Positions 20,311 through 32,004 of a DNA stretch of 64,000 bases are shown here, piece by piece. Origin of the DNA: Datura wrightii (Eukaryota; Streptophyta; Magnoliopsida; Solanales; Solanaceae). A program made the position numbers and the translations under genes. Under the pieces are notes generated by a model, which worked only from the letters and a program-made list of their open reading frames with translations, did not search any database and was not told the DNA's origin. The stretch lies in assembly GCA_035772735.1 (NCBI GenBank), contig JASDFA010000010.1, positions 35,837,501 to 35,901,500 of the forward strand, in the 5' to 3' direction. Position 1 is the first letter of the stretch. Every line of letters starts with the position of its first letter.

Positions 20311-20935
20311 GGAGTAGGAGAATTCTCCTGATGTTGTTACGGGTTTGTTACGAGTCTTTCATATAGATGTTTATGCTTGTTAGATCCGGGAGATACACTG
20401 TCTTTTGTGACACCTTACATTGCTAGTTACTTTAGAGTCAGTCCTAAAATTTTGTTAGAACCATTTTCTGTATCTACTCCGGTTGGTGATTCGGTCGTAG
20501 CAAGGTGGGTATATAGAGGTTGCCCCATTATGGTATTGCATAAGGTTACATCCGCAAACTTAGTAGAATTGGCTATGACTGATTTTGACATCATCTTGGG
20601 AATAGATCGGTTGTTTGCATGTTATGCTTTTGTTAATTGTAGAACTTGAGCGATGGAGTTTCGATTTATAGGTAAACCAATTTTAAAATGGAGGGTGGTT
20701 CAATGGTACTTGTAGGTCGGTTTATCTCCTATCTCAAAACCAGGAAAATGATTTCCAAGGGGTGTATTTACCACTTGGTTAGGGTTAAGGATGTTATTTC
20801 TGAGACCCTAACCATTTAGTCAGTTGCTGTGGTATGTGAATATCCCGAGGTATTTCCAGATGACCTACCAGGTGTCTCTCCCGAGACGGAGATTGATTTT
20901 GAGATTGATCTTTTACCCGCATATAGCCCATATCA
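20311..20935 (+). pseudogene. Protease region of element B
   Basis: The open piece 20377-20649 starts at LDPGDTLSFVTPY, the active-site region with DPG in place of DSG/DTG, and continues to MTDFDIILGIDRLFACYA. E and D have GMDW and SMDW there, so the tryptophan is changed to arginine. The frame then enters the linker (GRFISYL, GCIYHL-type) with stops near 20648 and 20819. Confidence 0.82.
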
Positions 20936-21560
20936 ATTCCTCCCCACCGAATGGCCCCAGCCGAGCAAAAGTAGTTAAAGGAGCAGTTGAAGGATTTTCT
21001 GGATAAGGGTATCATTAGATCGAGTAAGTCCCCATGGGGTGCCCCGGTGTTATTCGTTCGGGAGAAAGATGGTTCTCTTCGGATGTATATCAACTATAGA
21101 CATTTGAACAAGGTCACCATCAAGAATAGGTACCCTTCACCCAGGATTGATGACCTATTTGATCAGCTTTAGGGTGCTAAATATTTTTCCAAGATAGATT
21201 TCAGGTCCGGGTATCACTAGCTCAGGGTTAGGGAGAGCGACATCCTAAAGATTGCTTTCAGAACCCAATATGGCCATTATGAATTCGATGTTATGTCTTT
21301 TGGACTAACCAATGCCCCTGCAACTTTTATGGATCCAATGAATAGGTTATTTGAGGCATATCTGGACATGTTCATGATCGTTTTCATTGACGACATATTA
21401 ATATACTCCAGGAGCGAGGAGGAGCATGTCGCACACCTAAGGGTAACACTTTAGACCCTCAAGGGTAACCAACTATATTCCACGTTCACCAAATGTGAGT
21501 TCTGGCTGAAATCAGTTGCATTCTTGGGACATGTAATGTCAAGTGAAGGTATAAGGGTGG
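20936..21560 (+). pseudogene. Reverse transcriptase of element B, broken
   Basis: The open piece 20987-21172 carries FLDKGIIR, SPWGAPVLFV, DGSLRMYINYR and YPSPRIDDLFDQL. Further on come FSKIDFRSGY, FGLTNAPATFMD, the intact catalytic FIDDI (21383-21397) and the thumb, interrupted by several TAG codons (for example after DQL, in the RSGYHQ motif and near 21453). Order and motifs are those of Tekay/Del pol. Confidence 0.85.
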
Positions 21561-22290
21561 ACTCCTAGAAAATAAAGGCGGTAAAGAACTGGCCCAGACC
21601 GGTAAACCCTTCGGAGATCAGGTGCTTTTTGGGCTTAGGGGGTTACTATCGGAGGTTTGTGGAAGGTTTCTCATCCATTAAAGCCCCATTGACTAGATTG
21701 ACTCAGAAAAAGGTGAAGTTCCAGTAGTCGGAGGCTTATGAGAAGAGCTTCCAGGAGTTGAAGGCCCGACTCACTTCAGCATCAGTGTTGACTTTACCGG
21801 AGGGTACCGATGGCTTCGTGGTATATTGTGATGCTTCAAGAATCGGACTGGGATGTGTATTGATGTAGCATGGGAAGGTCATAGCATATGCTTCCAGACA
21901 GCTGAAAATTCACGAGAAAAATTACCCAACCCATGATCTTGAGTTGGCTGCAGTGGTATTTGCTTTAAAGTTATGGCAATACTACTTGTATGAGGTTCAT
22001 GTATATGTATTCATGGACCATAAGAGCTTAAAATATGTTTTCACATGGAAGGAACTAAATCTTCGGCAATGGAGGTGGTTAGATCTACTTAAGGACTACG
22101 ACATGAGTGTCCTTTACCACCCGGGTAAGGCCAATGTGGTAGCAGATGACCTTAGTAGACTTTCTGTGGGAAGTGTGTCACGTGTGAGTGAAGACAAGAA
22201 GGAGCTGGTAAAGGAAGTACATAGACTTGCACAGTTGGGTGTTAGATTAGTTGGTTCGACTGATGGTGGGGTAGTAGTTTAGAATGGGTT
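21561..22290 (+). pseudogene. RNase H of element B, broken
   Basis: The connection (FLGLGGYYRRFVEGF) is followed by RNase H: CDASRIGLG with the first catalytic aspartate, HDLELAAVVFALKLW with the glutamate, and FMDHKSLKYVF with the third residue. The open piece 21944-22282 ends in LSRLS and the linker to integrase. A TAG replaces the codon before HGKVIAYASR. Confidence 0.84.
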
Positions 22291-23260
22291 AGAGTCGTCC
22301 TTGGTAATGGAGGTGAAGGATAAAAAAGATGAAGATCCAATATTGGTAATGTTGAAAGAAGCTATCAAAAATCAAAAGGTAGAAGTCTTCTCGAAAGGGG
22401 GAGATGGTGTGCTTCGGTACTAGGGTCACTTATGTGTTTCGAACGTGGGGGATTTAAGGAGTCGGATGTTGCATGAGATTTACGGATCCAGATATTCTAT
22501 CCATCCAGGTGCTACGAAAATGTATCATGCCTTGCAGGAAATCTACTGGTGGAATGGCATGAAGAGGGATATTGCAGAATTTGTAGCCAAGTGCCTGAAT
22601 TGCCAACAAGTGGAAGTCGAGCATCAGAGACTAGGGGGTGTACTCCAAGATATCAGCATTCCTACTTGGAAGTGGGAGGAAATCAACATGGACTTTGTAA
22701 CAGGTTTACGCTGCACTATAGATAGTATGTCTCAATTTTGGTTGTGGTCGACAGGTTGACCAAGGCTGCTCATTTCCTACCCGTCAAAACCACCGATTCA
22801 GTGGAAGATTACACTAAGTTATACATTTGAGAGTTGGTTAGATTGCATGGAGTTCCCTTGTCAATTATATCAGATAGAGGTACACAGTTCACCTCTTAGT
22901 TCTGGAGATCTTTTCAAAAAGGACTTGGCACCTAGGTCAATCTTAGCATGACATTTTCATCCGCAAATAGATGGTAAGGTAGAGCGGACTATCTAGACTC
23001 TTTAGGACATGTTGAGAGCTTGTGTTATTCACTTCAAGGGTATTTGGGATGAGCATTTTCCTCTTATTGAGTTTGCCTACAAAAACAGCTATCACTCCAG
23101 CATTAAGATGGCACCATTCGATCCTATTTATGGGAGAAGGTGTAGATCATCTATTGGGTGGTTTGAAGTCGGTGAGGCTTCGTTAATGGGTCGAAATTTA
23201 GTCCATGAGGCTATGGAGAAAGTTCAGTTAATAAGAGAAAGGCTGAAAATGGCGTAAAGT
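22291..23260 (+). pseudogene. Integrase core of element B, broken
   Basis: The open piece 22445-22759 holds the HHCC zinc finger (HPGATKMYHALQEIYWW, CLNCQQV) and NMDFV with the first catalytic aspartate. A frameshift follows near 22735, then ISDRGTQF-like and GLGT-like motifs with stops. The piece 23009-23257 carries the end of the core (ENSYHSSI-type, FDPIYGRRCRS). Confidence 0.82.
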
Positions 23261-23741
23261 CACCAAAAGTCTTATGCGGATGTGAGGAGAAGGGAGCTTG
23301 AGTTCGAGATCGAGGATTGGGTGTTTCTGAAGGTATCTCCCATGAAGGGAGTAATGAGATTTGGAAAGTAAGGGAAACTCAACCCCCACTATATTTGCCC
23401 ATACCGGATTGTGAGACGAGTGGGTGAGGTAACTTATGAGTTAGAGTTACCTTCAAAGTTGGCTTCAGTTCATCACATATTTCATGTATTTGCTCTTGAA
23501 AAAGTGCATGGGAGATTCATCCTTGGTGGTTTCGGTGGAAAGTGTAGGCGTGAAGGATAGCCTCAGTTACGAAGAAGTTCCTGTTGCAATCCTGGATCAT
23601 CAGGTTCAAAGGCTCAGGAACAAGGAATTAACTTCAATAAAGGTGTTATGGAGAAACCAGCATGTTAAGGGAGCTATGTGGGAAGCTGAAGCGGATATGA
23701 TGGCTAAATACCCCCTTTTCTTCCCTACCAGCCCAATTTAA
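23261..23741 (+). pseudogene. Integrase C-terminus and chromodomain of element B
   Basis: RRRELEFE and VSPMKGVMRF precede a GPY-like module, and 23484-23741 is the chromodomain: SYEEVPVAILDHQVQRLRNK, then VLWRNQHVKGAMWEAEADM. Chromodomains of this clade recognise modified histone H3 tails and steer insertion into heterochromatin, which fits the surroundings. A stop lies after RFGK near 23368 and a frameshift near 23485. Confidence 0.87.
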
Positions 23742-23992
23742 GTTTGAGGTATCAGTTTTTTCCCTAAACCTCTAATCAGATTTTTATGTTCCATTCATGC
23801 GTGCAAGTTTGTTTTATGATATGATATACGTATGTGATGTCTGAATTCTGTCCAGCTATGTAGTTCATTTCGGGGGTAGTCATTCTATCAGTTTTTGACT
23901 TAAATGATAAGTATTTGCATATGGTAATTGTATATTTCTGTTTGCTGCTTGTTTCTTATATTCGAGGACAAATGTTCCCAAGGGGGAGATAT
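23742..23992 (+). other. 3' untranslated segment and polypurine tract of B
   Basis: No ORF. AAGGGGGAGAT at 23980-23990 is the PPT, two bases before the 3' LTR. TCGAGGACAAATGTTC just upstream is also found before the PPTs of A, D and E in their own orientation. Confidence 0.85.
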
Positions 23993-26160
23993 TGTAACAC
24001 CACGGAAAGGCCAAAGAACAAACCCAAGAGTTTACGTTGAAAAACTGCAGAAAACCTGGAATTTTGCACCAGTACGTCTCGAGGTATGAATCGTTGTGAG
24101 GACCTATGACTCATGACTCGAGTCGTGATGAATTTCAGGAGCCTAAAGTCATATAACGGGTGGTCCTACAAATCATTATGCACAGGTATGACTCATGGTT
24201 AGGAGTAGAGGTGAAACTCTCAGTGGTTCCAGAGTGAGTCGTCATGGGTCCTTGTACGACTCGTAGGATGTAGCAACGAGTCGTGATTAGGAGTCGTGGT
24301 TCAGTCGTAATTGGGTATGGGTGGATGGTACCACGACTGATAGTACGACCCGTAGGATGGCACTTTGAGTCTTGGTATGCGAGTCATAGCCAGATTCAGA
24401 AGATTTAAAAAATGGTGATATGACCAGGAGTCGTGACTTCGTGGTATGACTCGTGGTACGGGTTGTGGTTGGGGCCAGATCTGTTTTTCAGGAACATTTC
24501 ATTAAGGGAAAATTTGACTTTTCTACGCTTATGGATCCTAAACCATGTCGTTTTGAGGTCGGGATAGCGTCTTTTAAGGAGGAAAAACTCATGCTATGTC
24601 TCATTAGGTATTTGCAAGAACTAGAGAAGGAAGTAGGAGGAGATTTAAGGGTTCTTCTTCAATTCTTCAAGTTTCCACCTAGGGTTCCCCAAGGGAGTTA
24701 AGAAGCAAGTAATTCCAAGTATGTGGGGTCTTGAATGGGTTGTTTAATCCCTACTCATACCCAATTTCTCCCTAATTCTACGTTGAGGTTACCAATTCTT
24801 GATGGGTCATAACCCAAATGCATGTTTCCTCAAAAATCGATATGAGCATGTTGTAGTATGTCAAAAATCACGGGTTTCAAATTATTGGGATGTTTTCACT
24901 TATTTTATTCAATATTTGATGATTTAAATCCTTAAAAGCACATGTGCCCAAATCATGGGGTTTTTAGTGAAATTCATGGTTATGGTTATGGTGATTTCTC
25001 AAGCACGATTTGAACTTTTGAATTTTAAGCATGTTTACAATTACTCATGTTATTATGATCATGTTCATATAAATTTAAGCATTTCATGTACGATTGAAAC
25101 TATGGTCAATGCCCACATGTCACTTATGATTTATGAGCTATGATTTTGGGCGATTCACGGACCCAATTCCATGGCTAGTATTACGAATTCTCAAGCATGA
25201 TATGATTCTCACGATTTAACTAGCCATGCATGTCATGTATGAATTTCTATGAGCACGTTGCATGTTTTGGGTGTAGTAGTTAACACTGAGAAGGTTCGGG
25301 GCCCAGGTTACGCTCTAAATCTCAGAATTACGTGCTACCGTAGGTTATGCTTAGGACCTCCTCACTGACTGTCCCCTATTCCCTACGGGGCCTTCATGAG
25401 TGATATCACGCCTTTCATACCATTGGTAAGGTACGGATGATCTCCCGGCTAGGTTTATAGGTCGGGCTCCATGTGTGCTCAAATGGGGTATGTCGGTTGT
25501 AGAAATCTTCTATTGTTCCTCATGGTTTTCATGCATGTATGATTATGTTCTTTTGACTCAAGTTAAGTTTTATGAAACATGTTCTCACTTGCTATGACTT
25601 ATGACAGGTTTACGAATATTATGGAAATCTTGAACCTTACGATATACTTACGATTTCAATCTTATGATCATGATTTCCCCACTCCAATAACTTTTATGTT
25701 TTTAAGTATTGTTTTGCATAGTTTACATACTCAGTACCTTTCAAGTACTGACCCACACATTTTCAGGATCCGGTTCGCAGGTTCAGCATCATTCCTAGCT
25801 TGCCCTCATATCTGCTCGCAGCTTCAAATGGTGAGTCCTCATGATTCGAGGGCTTCTGTCCGGACCTTGATTATATTTTGTTCTCATAATGTTGGGGTTA
25901 GTTGGGGTCTTATCCCTTTAAACCGTCTATTACGATTGGAGGCTTTAAGACTTAATCAGAGTATTCCGCTATTTATGCTTGGATTATGTATTACTAATCA
26001 TATATTTCATGTCACATTTCCTTTAAATTCATGATTTTAAGTTATGTCTTCCACCTTATGTGTATGAATTGGATATAAGCTCACGCCATGGGTTGACTTG
26101 GAGTCTTTCGGGGCTCCTTGTCACGTGTCTATGATTCGGGTGTACTCTTGGGTTGTGATA
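23993..26160 (+). repeat. 3' LTR of element B (2168 bp)
   Basis: It begins TGTAACACC and ends GTGATA (ACA is expected). ACGACTC words are dense at 24060-24480. GTATGT lies at 24719-24724, 726 bases in. An AGTAC inverted repeat is at 25733-25749. It pairs with 16786-18912. Confidence 0.9.
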
Positions 26161-26165
26161 GTGCA
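26161..26165. repeat. Target-site duplication GTGCA, right copy (element B)
   Basis: Differs by one base from GTGCG at 16781-16785. The A frame continues after it. Confidence 0.8.
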
Positions 26166-26880
26166 TGATCAATTTCAAGGGAAGTTGGGATGATCACTTG
26201 CCTCTCATCGAGTTTGTTTACAACAACAACTACCACTCTAGTATCCAGATGACCCCATTTGAGGCATTATACGAAATGAGGTGTAGATCTCCTATTGGGT
26301 GGTTTGAAGTGGGTGAAACTACTTTAATCGACTAGACTCGGTTCATGAAGTTATAAAGAAAGTTCAAATCATCTAAGAAAGATTGAAAATAGCTAGAGCC
26401 ATTAGAAATCTTACGTTGATGTGAGGATAAGAGAAATGGAGTTTGCTGTGGATGACTAGGTTTATCTAAAAATTTCACCCATGAAAAGGGTAATGAGATT
26501 TGGAAAGAAAGGAAAGCTCAGTCTAAGATATGTGGGACCCTACTGAATTCTGAGGCGAATTGGAAAGATAGCTTATGAGCTGGAATTACATTCAGAGTTG
26601 GCATCTGTGCACCCAGTATCCCATGTGTCACTATTGAAGAAGTGCGTCGGTGATCCAACTTCGGTTGTGTCATTGGACAATGTGGAGTGAAAGTCTCTCA
26701 TACGAAGAGGTCCCAGTACAAATCCTTGAACTTCAGGTTCATAAGCTGCGGAACAAGGAGGTAGCTTCGTTCAAAGTCTTATGGAGGAATCAACAGATTA
26801 AAGGAGCTACGTGGGAGGTCGAAGCAGATATGATGGCTAGATATACCATTTTATTCCCTTCTAGCTCAGTTTCAATTTAA
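26166..26880 (+). pseudogene. Integrase end and chromodomain of chromovirus A
   Basis: It resumes at the stretch corresponding to NFKGSWDDHLPLIEF, then FEALYEMRCRSPIGWF, an RRRELEF-like stretch and a GPY-like module. The chromodomain is at 26650-26880 (SYEEVPVQILELQVHKLRNK, VLWRNQQIKGATWEVEADM). Stops lie near 26332 and 26455, and several frames are needed. The stop at 26878 is the natural end. Confidence 0.85.
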
Positions 26881-27113
26881 GGTATCAATTTCCTCCCCAA
26901 AATTACTTTCAGTTTATGTGTTCCAGTTTCTTTCATTTAAATGAATATGTTTTTGATTAGTAAACTCAATTCAGACTTGTGATTCATTTCCGAGGTAGTC
27001 ATTCCTTTAATTTTTAGCTTTTATGATTGGTATTTATGTATAAAGTTTGCCATTATCTGCTTTCCTGCGTGTTTTCCAACATTTTAGGATAAATGTTCAC
27101 AAGGGGGAGATAT
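26881..27113 (+). other. 3' untranslated segment and polypurine tract of A
   Basis: No ORF. AAGGGGGAGATA at 27101-27112 is the PPT, directly before the 3' LTR. Confidence 0.85.
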
Positions 27114-29499
27114 TGCAATGCCCCAGAAACTCAAAGACTAGTGTCGGGAGTCAAAATGAAGAAAATTGGAAAATCTGCACTTGGTCATAGGACAAGTCAT
27201 TCTGTGACCCGTGGGGGTGACCACGAGTCGCTAAGTGACTTGTGGTGAGGACGTTGGACTTGGTTAAAAAATTTGGAGAAGGGGGTGACCATGAGTCGTG
27301 GGGTGACCTGTGTTCAAGGTTTGACTAGGAGTTAGAGAAGGCAGGCAGTGTACACGACGGGTCCTCACCATGACTCGTTTGGGACCCCACGGGTTGTGGT
27401 GTCACCCGTGGTGTCTCCAGGAGAATATTTGGCAGTGTATCTAACGACTGGGTCCCCATAAGCTGTCAAGTACACCACAACTCATGGTGTCCCCCGTGGT
27501 GACCAGTATGAGATTTTTGGCAGTGCACTTGACGATTGTGACCACGAGTCGTGGTCACTGGGTAGACTCCTAGGTCCATCGTGGGGGACGAGAAGTCAAT
27601 TTTTCCTATAATTTTCCTGAGGGTGTTTCAATAATTTCCTAACCTCCTAGATTCTAAAATATGTCATTTTGGATTTTAGTCAGAGGTTTTAGAGGGGACA
27701 ACCGACGGTTTTCTCTAATTTTTCCTCATTTCTCATCAGTTAAGCGTAAAGTCTCTATCTGAAAGTTTCAGAGCAGAAGTTAGGGTGATTGATTCTTCTC
27801 ATATTTTTCAAAGATTATCATTGGGATTTCTATCTCTAGGTATATCGGAATTCAACAAGGGAACAATTCTTACCTTGTGTCCCAAAAATTCTCCTTATTT
27901 TCTTTATCAGTTCTAGCCCTGCAGATTATCAAATGTTAAGAAATTCTTAGTCATGATTCATTTGATTCCTGCGGAATATTGTTTATAATAATTATAGTTA
28001 TTTTTCACCAGTTTGTGACAGTATTGATGATTATCCCTGTACAGTAAATGTAGCCCTAGTCCTTGAGAGTAGAAAAGACTAGAATCTTGCCATAGTGATT
28101 AAACCTTGACATTTTCTTGATTCTATTAGTGTTGTGGATTTCCATATTATCTGTATATGCTGAATTCCTAGTCAGATGCATATTAGCCTAGTTTCAGTTA
28201 AAATGTTAGAATACACAGTGTCAGTCAGAAATGTCAGCTGAAAAGTTTGACTTCAGAAAATTCCCAAGGTATCAGTAGTACCTCCCAGTTGTCAAATCAA
28301 ACGTAGAACCTAATTTTAATGGTTCACTAAGTAGTCATGACACTTCCAGACAAGTAGCTCTTACCAGCCTTAGGATCCTAGTTATATATTACAGCTTGTT
28401 CTTTAGACGGTTATGACGCTTTCAGATAAGCAGTTCTGACCAGTCTTAAAACCTAGTTCAAGAATCCGGTCCAATAAGACTCTCAGGGTGCTTTAAGATA
28501 GGTATCCCTGCCTAGTCTTGGCCCCAGTTTTGAGCTATCAGCTTAGTAGTTAGTCTAGAAATATCCAGTGGGAGTAGGACTTAGCACCGAGCGGACCGGG
28601 GTTCTAGCGCACCCAGGTTTCTAAAATTACATTGCCACCATAGGTTACAATTTTATTAGACTCATGGCCCCATAATCTTGTAATCACCCAATTCATGCCT
28701 CTATACCCTGACAAGGTATATTGGGTCCTATTGATAGGGTGTATACATCGGACTCCATGTCTGGCTCACGTGGTTATATGTCGGTTATAGACTCTCCCAC
28801 TAATTAGTTCAGTCTTAGTTTAGCTCAGTGCAGTGCAGTCTCAGCTTAACTCAGTTTAGAACAGTTTTAGACTACTCAGTACAATATCTCCGACTTAGTA
28901 TTTCAGATTTAGGGCATGTCTTTGACTATCAGACAGGGTCATCTTGACCATCGCAGCATATTCAGATGTTTCAGTGCAGTACTTTTGTTGGTCGTTGCAT
29001 GTCATTTCAGCTCAATTATTCAGTATTATGTTTTCTCCTATTTACTCCGTACATTCAAAGTACTATCTCATACTTCCTATGATGTATCATTTTATGATAC
29101 AGCTACAGGTTCTCAGTCTCAGCACCGTTAGCCGACCTCGTTCAGACTTTCCCAGCGGCATTAGTGGTGAGTCCTCATGGTCCGACGATGAAGATTATTT
29201 CTTTCAGTTCTGTTTCCTTTATTTAGATTTGGAGTTAGCTGGGGGCTTGTCCCAGCAACTCATCTGTTGTAGTGGCTTTCAGACATATATTTGGTTTTTT
29301 TCAGACTTTTGGTCGTGCTAAGATGTTTTTAAACTTATGATCCAGCTCTATTTCATAAATGTTTATAGTTTACTGTAAAGCTTCAACTATATTTTAAGTT
29401 TACTCAGAATGCCAGTGTATGATAAACCAGGGGTTGACTTGGGGTTACTTGTGGCTCCAAGTACCGTGTCCCGTCCAGGGTGTAGAGTCGGGTCATGAA
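27114..29499 (+). repeat. 3' LTR of chromovirus A (2386 bp)
   Basis: It begins TGCAATGCCCC (TGTAACACCCC in relatives, so mutated) and ends GGGTCATGAAA. It is rich in GAGTCGT / CGTGGT words at 27190-27600. A donor-like TAG then GTATAT is at 27840-27845, 726 bases in. Element C pol begins at 29500. The 5' LTR of A is left of the window, so no LTR comparison is possible. Confidence 0.85.
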
Positions 29500-29941
29500 A
29501 ATGAGAATGTCGTGTATGAACACAATCACAAACATGTCAAAAAATGGCTTGAACACCCTGTTCATAAAATCCATAAAAGCTGCAGGAGCATTTGTTAGTC
29601 CGAAAGACATAACTACAAACTCATAGTGGCCATACTGAGTCCTGAAGGTTGTTAGTCTCTCTAACCATGAGCTGATGATATTCGGATCTGAAGTCTATCT
29701 TTGAAAAACACTTGGCACCCTAAAGATGGTCAAACAAGTCATCAATTCTGGGGAGAGGATACCTGTTCTTGATTGTGACCTTATTCAACTGTCGATAGTC
29801 AATGCACATCCAGAGGGAACCATCCTTCTTCCGGACAAAGAGAACTAGTGCACCCCATGGGGATTTGCTAGGTCTGATGAAATCCTTGTCTAAGAGGTCC
29901 TTCAATTGCTCCTTCAACTCCTTTAGTTCAGCTGGAGCCAT
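29500..29941 (-). pseudogene. Reverse transcriptase start of element C, cut by A
   Basis: The piece 29720-29941 has LLDKDFIRPSKSPWGA, FVRKKDGSLWM, DYRQLNKVTIKNRY and LPRIDDLFDHL. The piece from 29610 down has MSFGLTNAPAAFMD and ends in FIHDILIF at the junction with A, so the first aspartate of the catalytic FIDD is a histidine. A frameshift lies between the pieces. The ORF continues to 29404 only because it runs into the A LTR. Confidence 0.85.
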
Positions 29942-30560
29942 TTTATATGGAGGAATAGATATATGCTGTATATCGGGAAGAAGGTCGACGCCAAAGTCGA
30001 TCTCCTACTTGGGAGGAATTACCGATAGATCATCTAGAAACACTTTTAGATATTCGCACATTACGGGAATTGATTGAATGGTTTGGGTTTCGAATATAGC
30101 ATCCTTAACCCAAACTAGATGGTAAACGCAACCCTTAGAGATCATCTTTCTGGCCTTAAGGTAGGAAATAAAACAACTTACAAGCACAACAGAACTACCC
30201 TTTCACTCTAAGACTGGCTCACCCAGACATTGAAACTCTACAGCACGGGTTCTACAATTCAGTGAGGCATAACATGCATGTAGCCGATCCATGTCAAATA
30301 TAACATCAAAATCTATCATGGCTAGCTCTACTAAATCTGCTGAGGTGACTATCTAAAGTATTGCAATAGGGAAATTTCTATATACCCATCGAGCTATCAC
30401 TGAACCACGGACTAGAGTAGAGATCGAGAAGGGTTCTGATAGGATTTTGAGACTGACTCTAAAACTACTAGAAACATAAGGCATCACAAAAGATAAATTA
30501 TCCCTTGGATCTAACAATGCATATACATCAAGGTGGAATACTCATAACATACCAGTGACT
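29942..30560 (-). pseudogene. Protease and linker of element C, broken
   Basis: The piece 30005-30187 carries the linker motifs (FISYLKARKMI, GCVYHLVWVKD, IPVMCEYLKVF). Upstream, 30188-30560 contains the MDFDVI- and LDPRDNLSFV-type protease remnants in interrupted frames. Confidence 0.72.
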
Positions 30561-31793
30561 ATATCTGGGGAGACCTCCTAATCTTAACGCAATGCGAGGG
30601 CATAGAACCTGTTCTGACGCTGACCACCACCTGCAATAGTGGAGGCACCCTGCTGAGCTAACCATGCTGGCGGGGCTGCTGAACTAGTGGCTGAGACTCG
30701 ACCTCTACCATGGCCCTGTCTAGCTGCTGGACAATCTCTAAGCATAAGTCCAGGCTTCCCACACCCGAAAAAAAACACCTGTACCTTCTAGACACTGACT
30801 AGTGTGCCCCCTGCCACAACTGTCATAATATAGAATACTGGGATCTACAGGTCTGCTCCCCTAACCTCGAGAGCCTGACGCTCAACCCCTCTAGTCGTAC
30901 CTAGATCTTGACGGCACACTCGCTGCTGACAGAGCTGGAGCTGATGATCTTTGGTGGAACTGCTGATGATGCCCATCACCATAAAGCTTGGGACCCAAAA
31001 ATATCATTCCTGGTCCTCTTGGCCTCTCTCTCCCGCTTGCTCACCTATACTGCCTCTATTTGCTAGGCATACAAAACCAACCGCAAGAAGTCCATATCCT
31101 GATGAAGCATAGCAGTCTTGCAATCCTTAACCAAGTGTCTTCTATCCATGTACGAACTTGCTCACTCGAGCCCTCTGATCAACCACCATCTTTGGTGCAT
31201 ATTTGGATAGGCGGGTGAACTCTAAAGTATACTCCTAGACCGTCATATTGTTCTGCCTCAGGTTTACAAATTTAGCTGCCTTGATCTTCCTCATCTGTTG
31301 GGGAAAGAAACGATCCAAGAACGCGGTATGAAACTCATCCCAACAAATAGGACCCACTCCATTTGCCCTACTATCCTTTCACTATCTGAACTAGATATGG
31401 GCAACCCCTTTCAGCTGATAAGAGGCTAGGTCTGCGCACTCCTCCCCTATCACCCCCATAATCTGGGTGATCTTTTGGATCTCATCAATAAACTCATGTG
31501 GATCCTCATCCACCTTCGATCCATGGAAATCCAGAGGGTTCTTCCTGAGAAAGTCCCTGACTCTTTCCGCTATCGCATTCCCATTTTAGGGAACATGGCT
31601 ACCCTTGCTGGTTGACCTGGGTCGTTAATGCGTATGCCAACATCTGAATGGCTACCCTAATATCTACATGGGCAACCTGTTCAAGCACATGATCCTCAAG
31701 GGCTGGTGGGGCCTGCTGGTTCCCATCTCCATTGCCATTCTCATGGCCATTTCCATTTTCGTTTCTTCTTCCATTAACTTGGTGAGGAGACAT
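30561..31793 (-). pseudogene. gag of element C, broken
   Basis: The start is probably the ATG at 31793 (MSPHQVNGRR, like MVPRRMIGRR in E). The N-terminal piece is rich in Asn/Gly/Glu. The capsid region at 30990-31560 shows the SYQLKGVA-, WDEFHTAFLDRFF- and MRKIKAA-type motifs in broken frames, and a zinc-knuckle remnant (FGCGKPGLMLRDC) is at 30584-30778. Confidence 0.78.
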
Positions 31794-31988
31794 GATTCTA
31801 AACAACGCGTGTAGCACGATTTAGAAGGATATAGATACATTTCATCGCACAACATAGATCATGAAAGAAGGGAAATTTCCTAAAATATTCCGTAGCCTCT
31901 TCATCATAAGTGTAGCGCGCTTCACACCCATGAAAAAGACTCTACTTAACACAACGTTTCGACACCCTAGGACACTTTAAAACCTAAT

Positions 31989-32000
31989 GCTCTGATACTA
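31989..32000 (-). other. Primer-binding site of C, initiator tRNA-Met type
   Basis: The minus strand reads TAGTATCAGAGC, one change from TGGTATCAGAGC, four bases from the LTR. Confidence 0.8.
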
Positions 32001-32004
32001 TGTT

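Larger units (their letters stand above)
16786..26160 (+). mobile_element. Chromovirus B, full length, 9.4 kb, heavily decayed
   Basis: A plus-strand Tekay/Del-like element with LTRs 16786-18912 and 23993-26160, a primer site at 18917, gag, protease, RT, RNase H, integrase, chromodomain and a PPT. The target duplication is GTGCG (16781-16785) and GTGCA (26161-26165), one difference. By eye the LTRs look about 82-87% alike and pol has dozens of stops, so B is an old insertion. It sits in the integrase gene of A. Confidence 0.92.
1551..29499 (+). mobile_element. Chromovirus A (plus strand), split by four later insertions
   Basis: Element A is a Tekay/Del-like chromovirus whose gag, protease and RT lie left of the window. 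Its visible pieces are 1551-1630, 14277-14884, 16335-16785, 26166-27113 and the 3' LTR 27114-29499. They are collinear parts of one pol gene running RNase H, integrase and chromodomain, and each break coincides with the edge of another element flanked by a target duplication. A is itself inserted in the RT of element C, which resumes at 29500. Confidence 0.85.
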
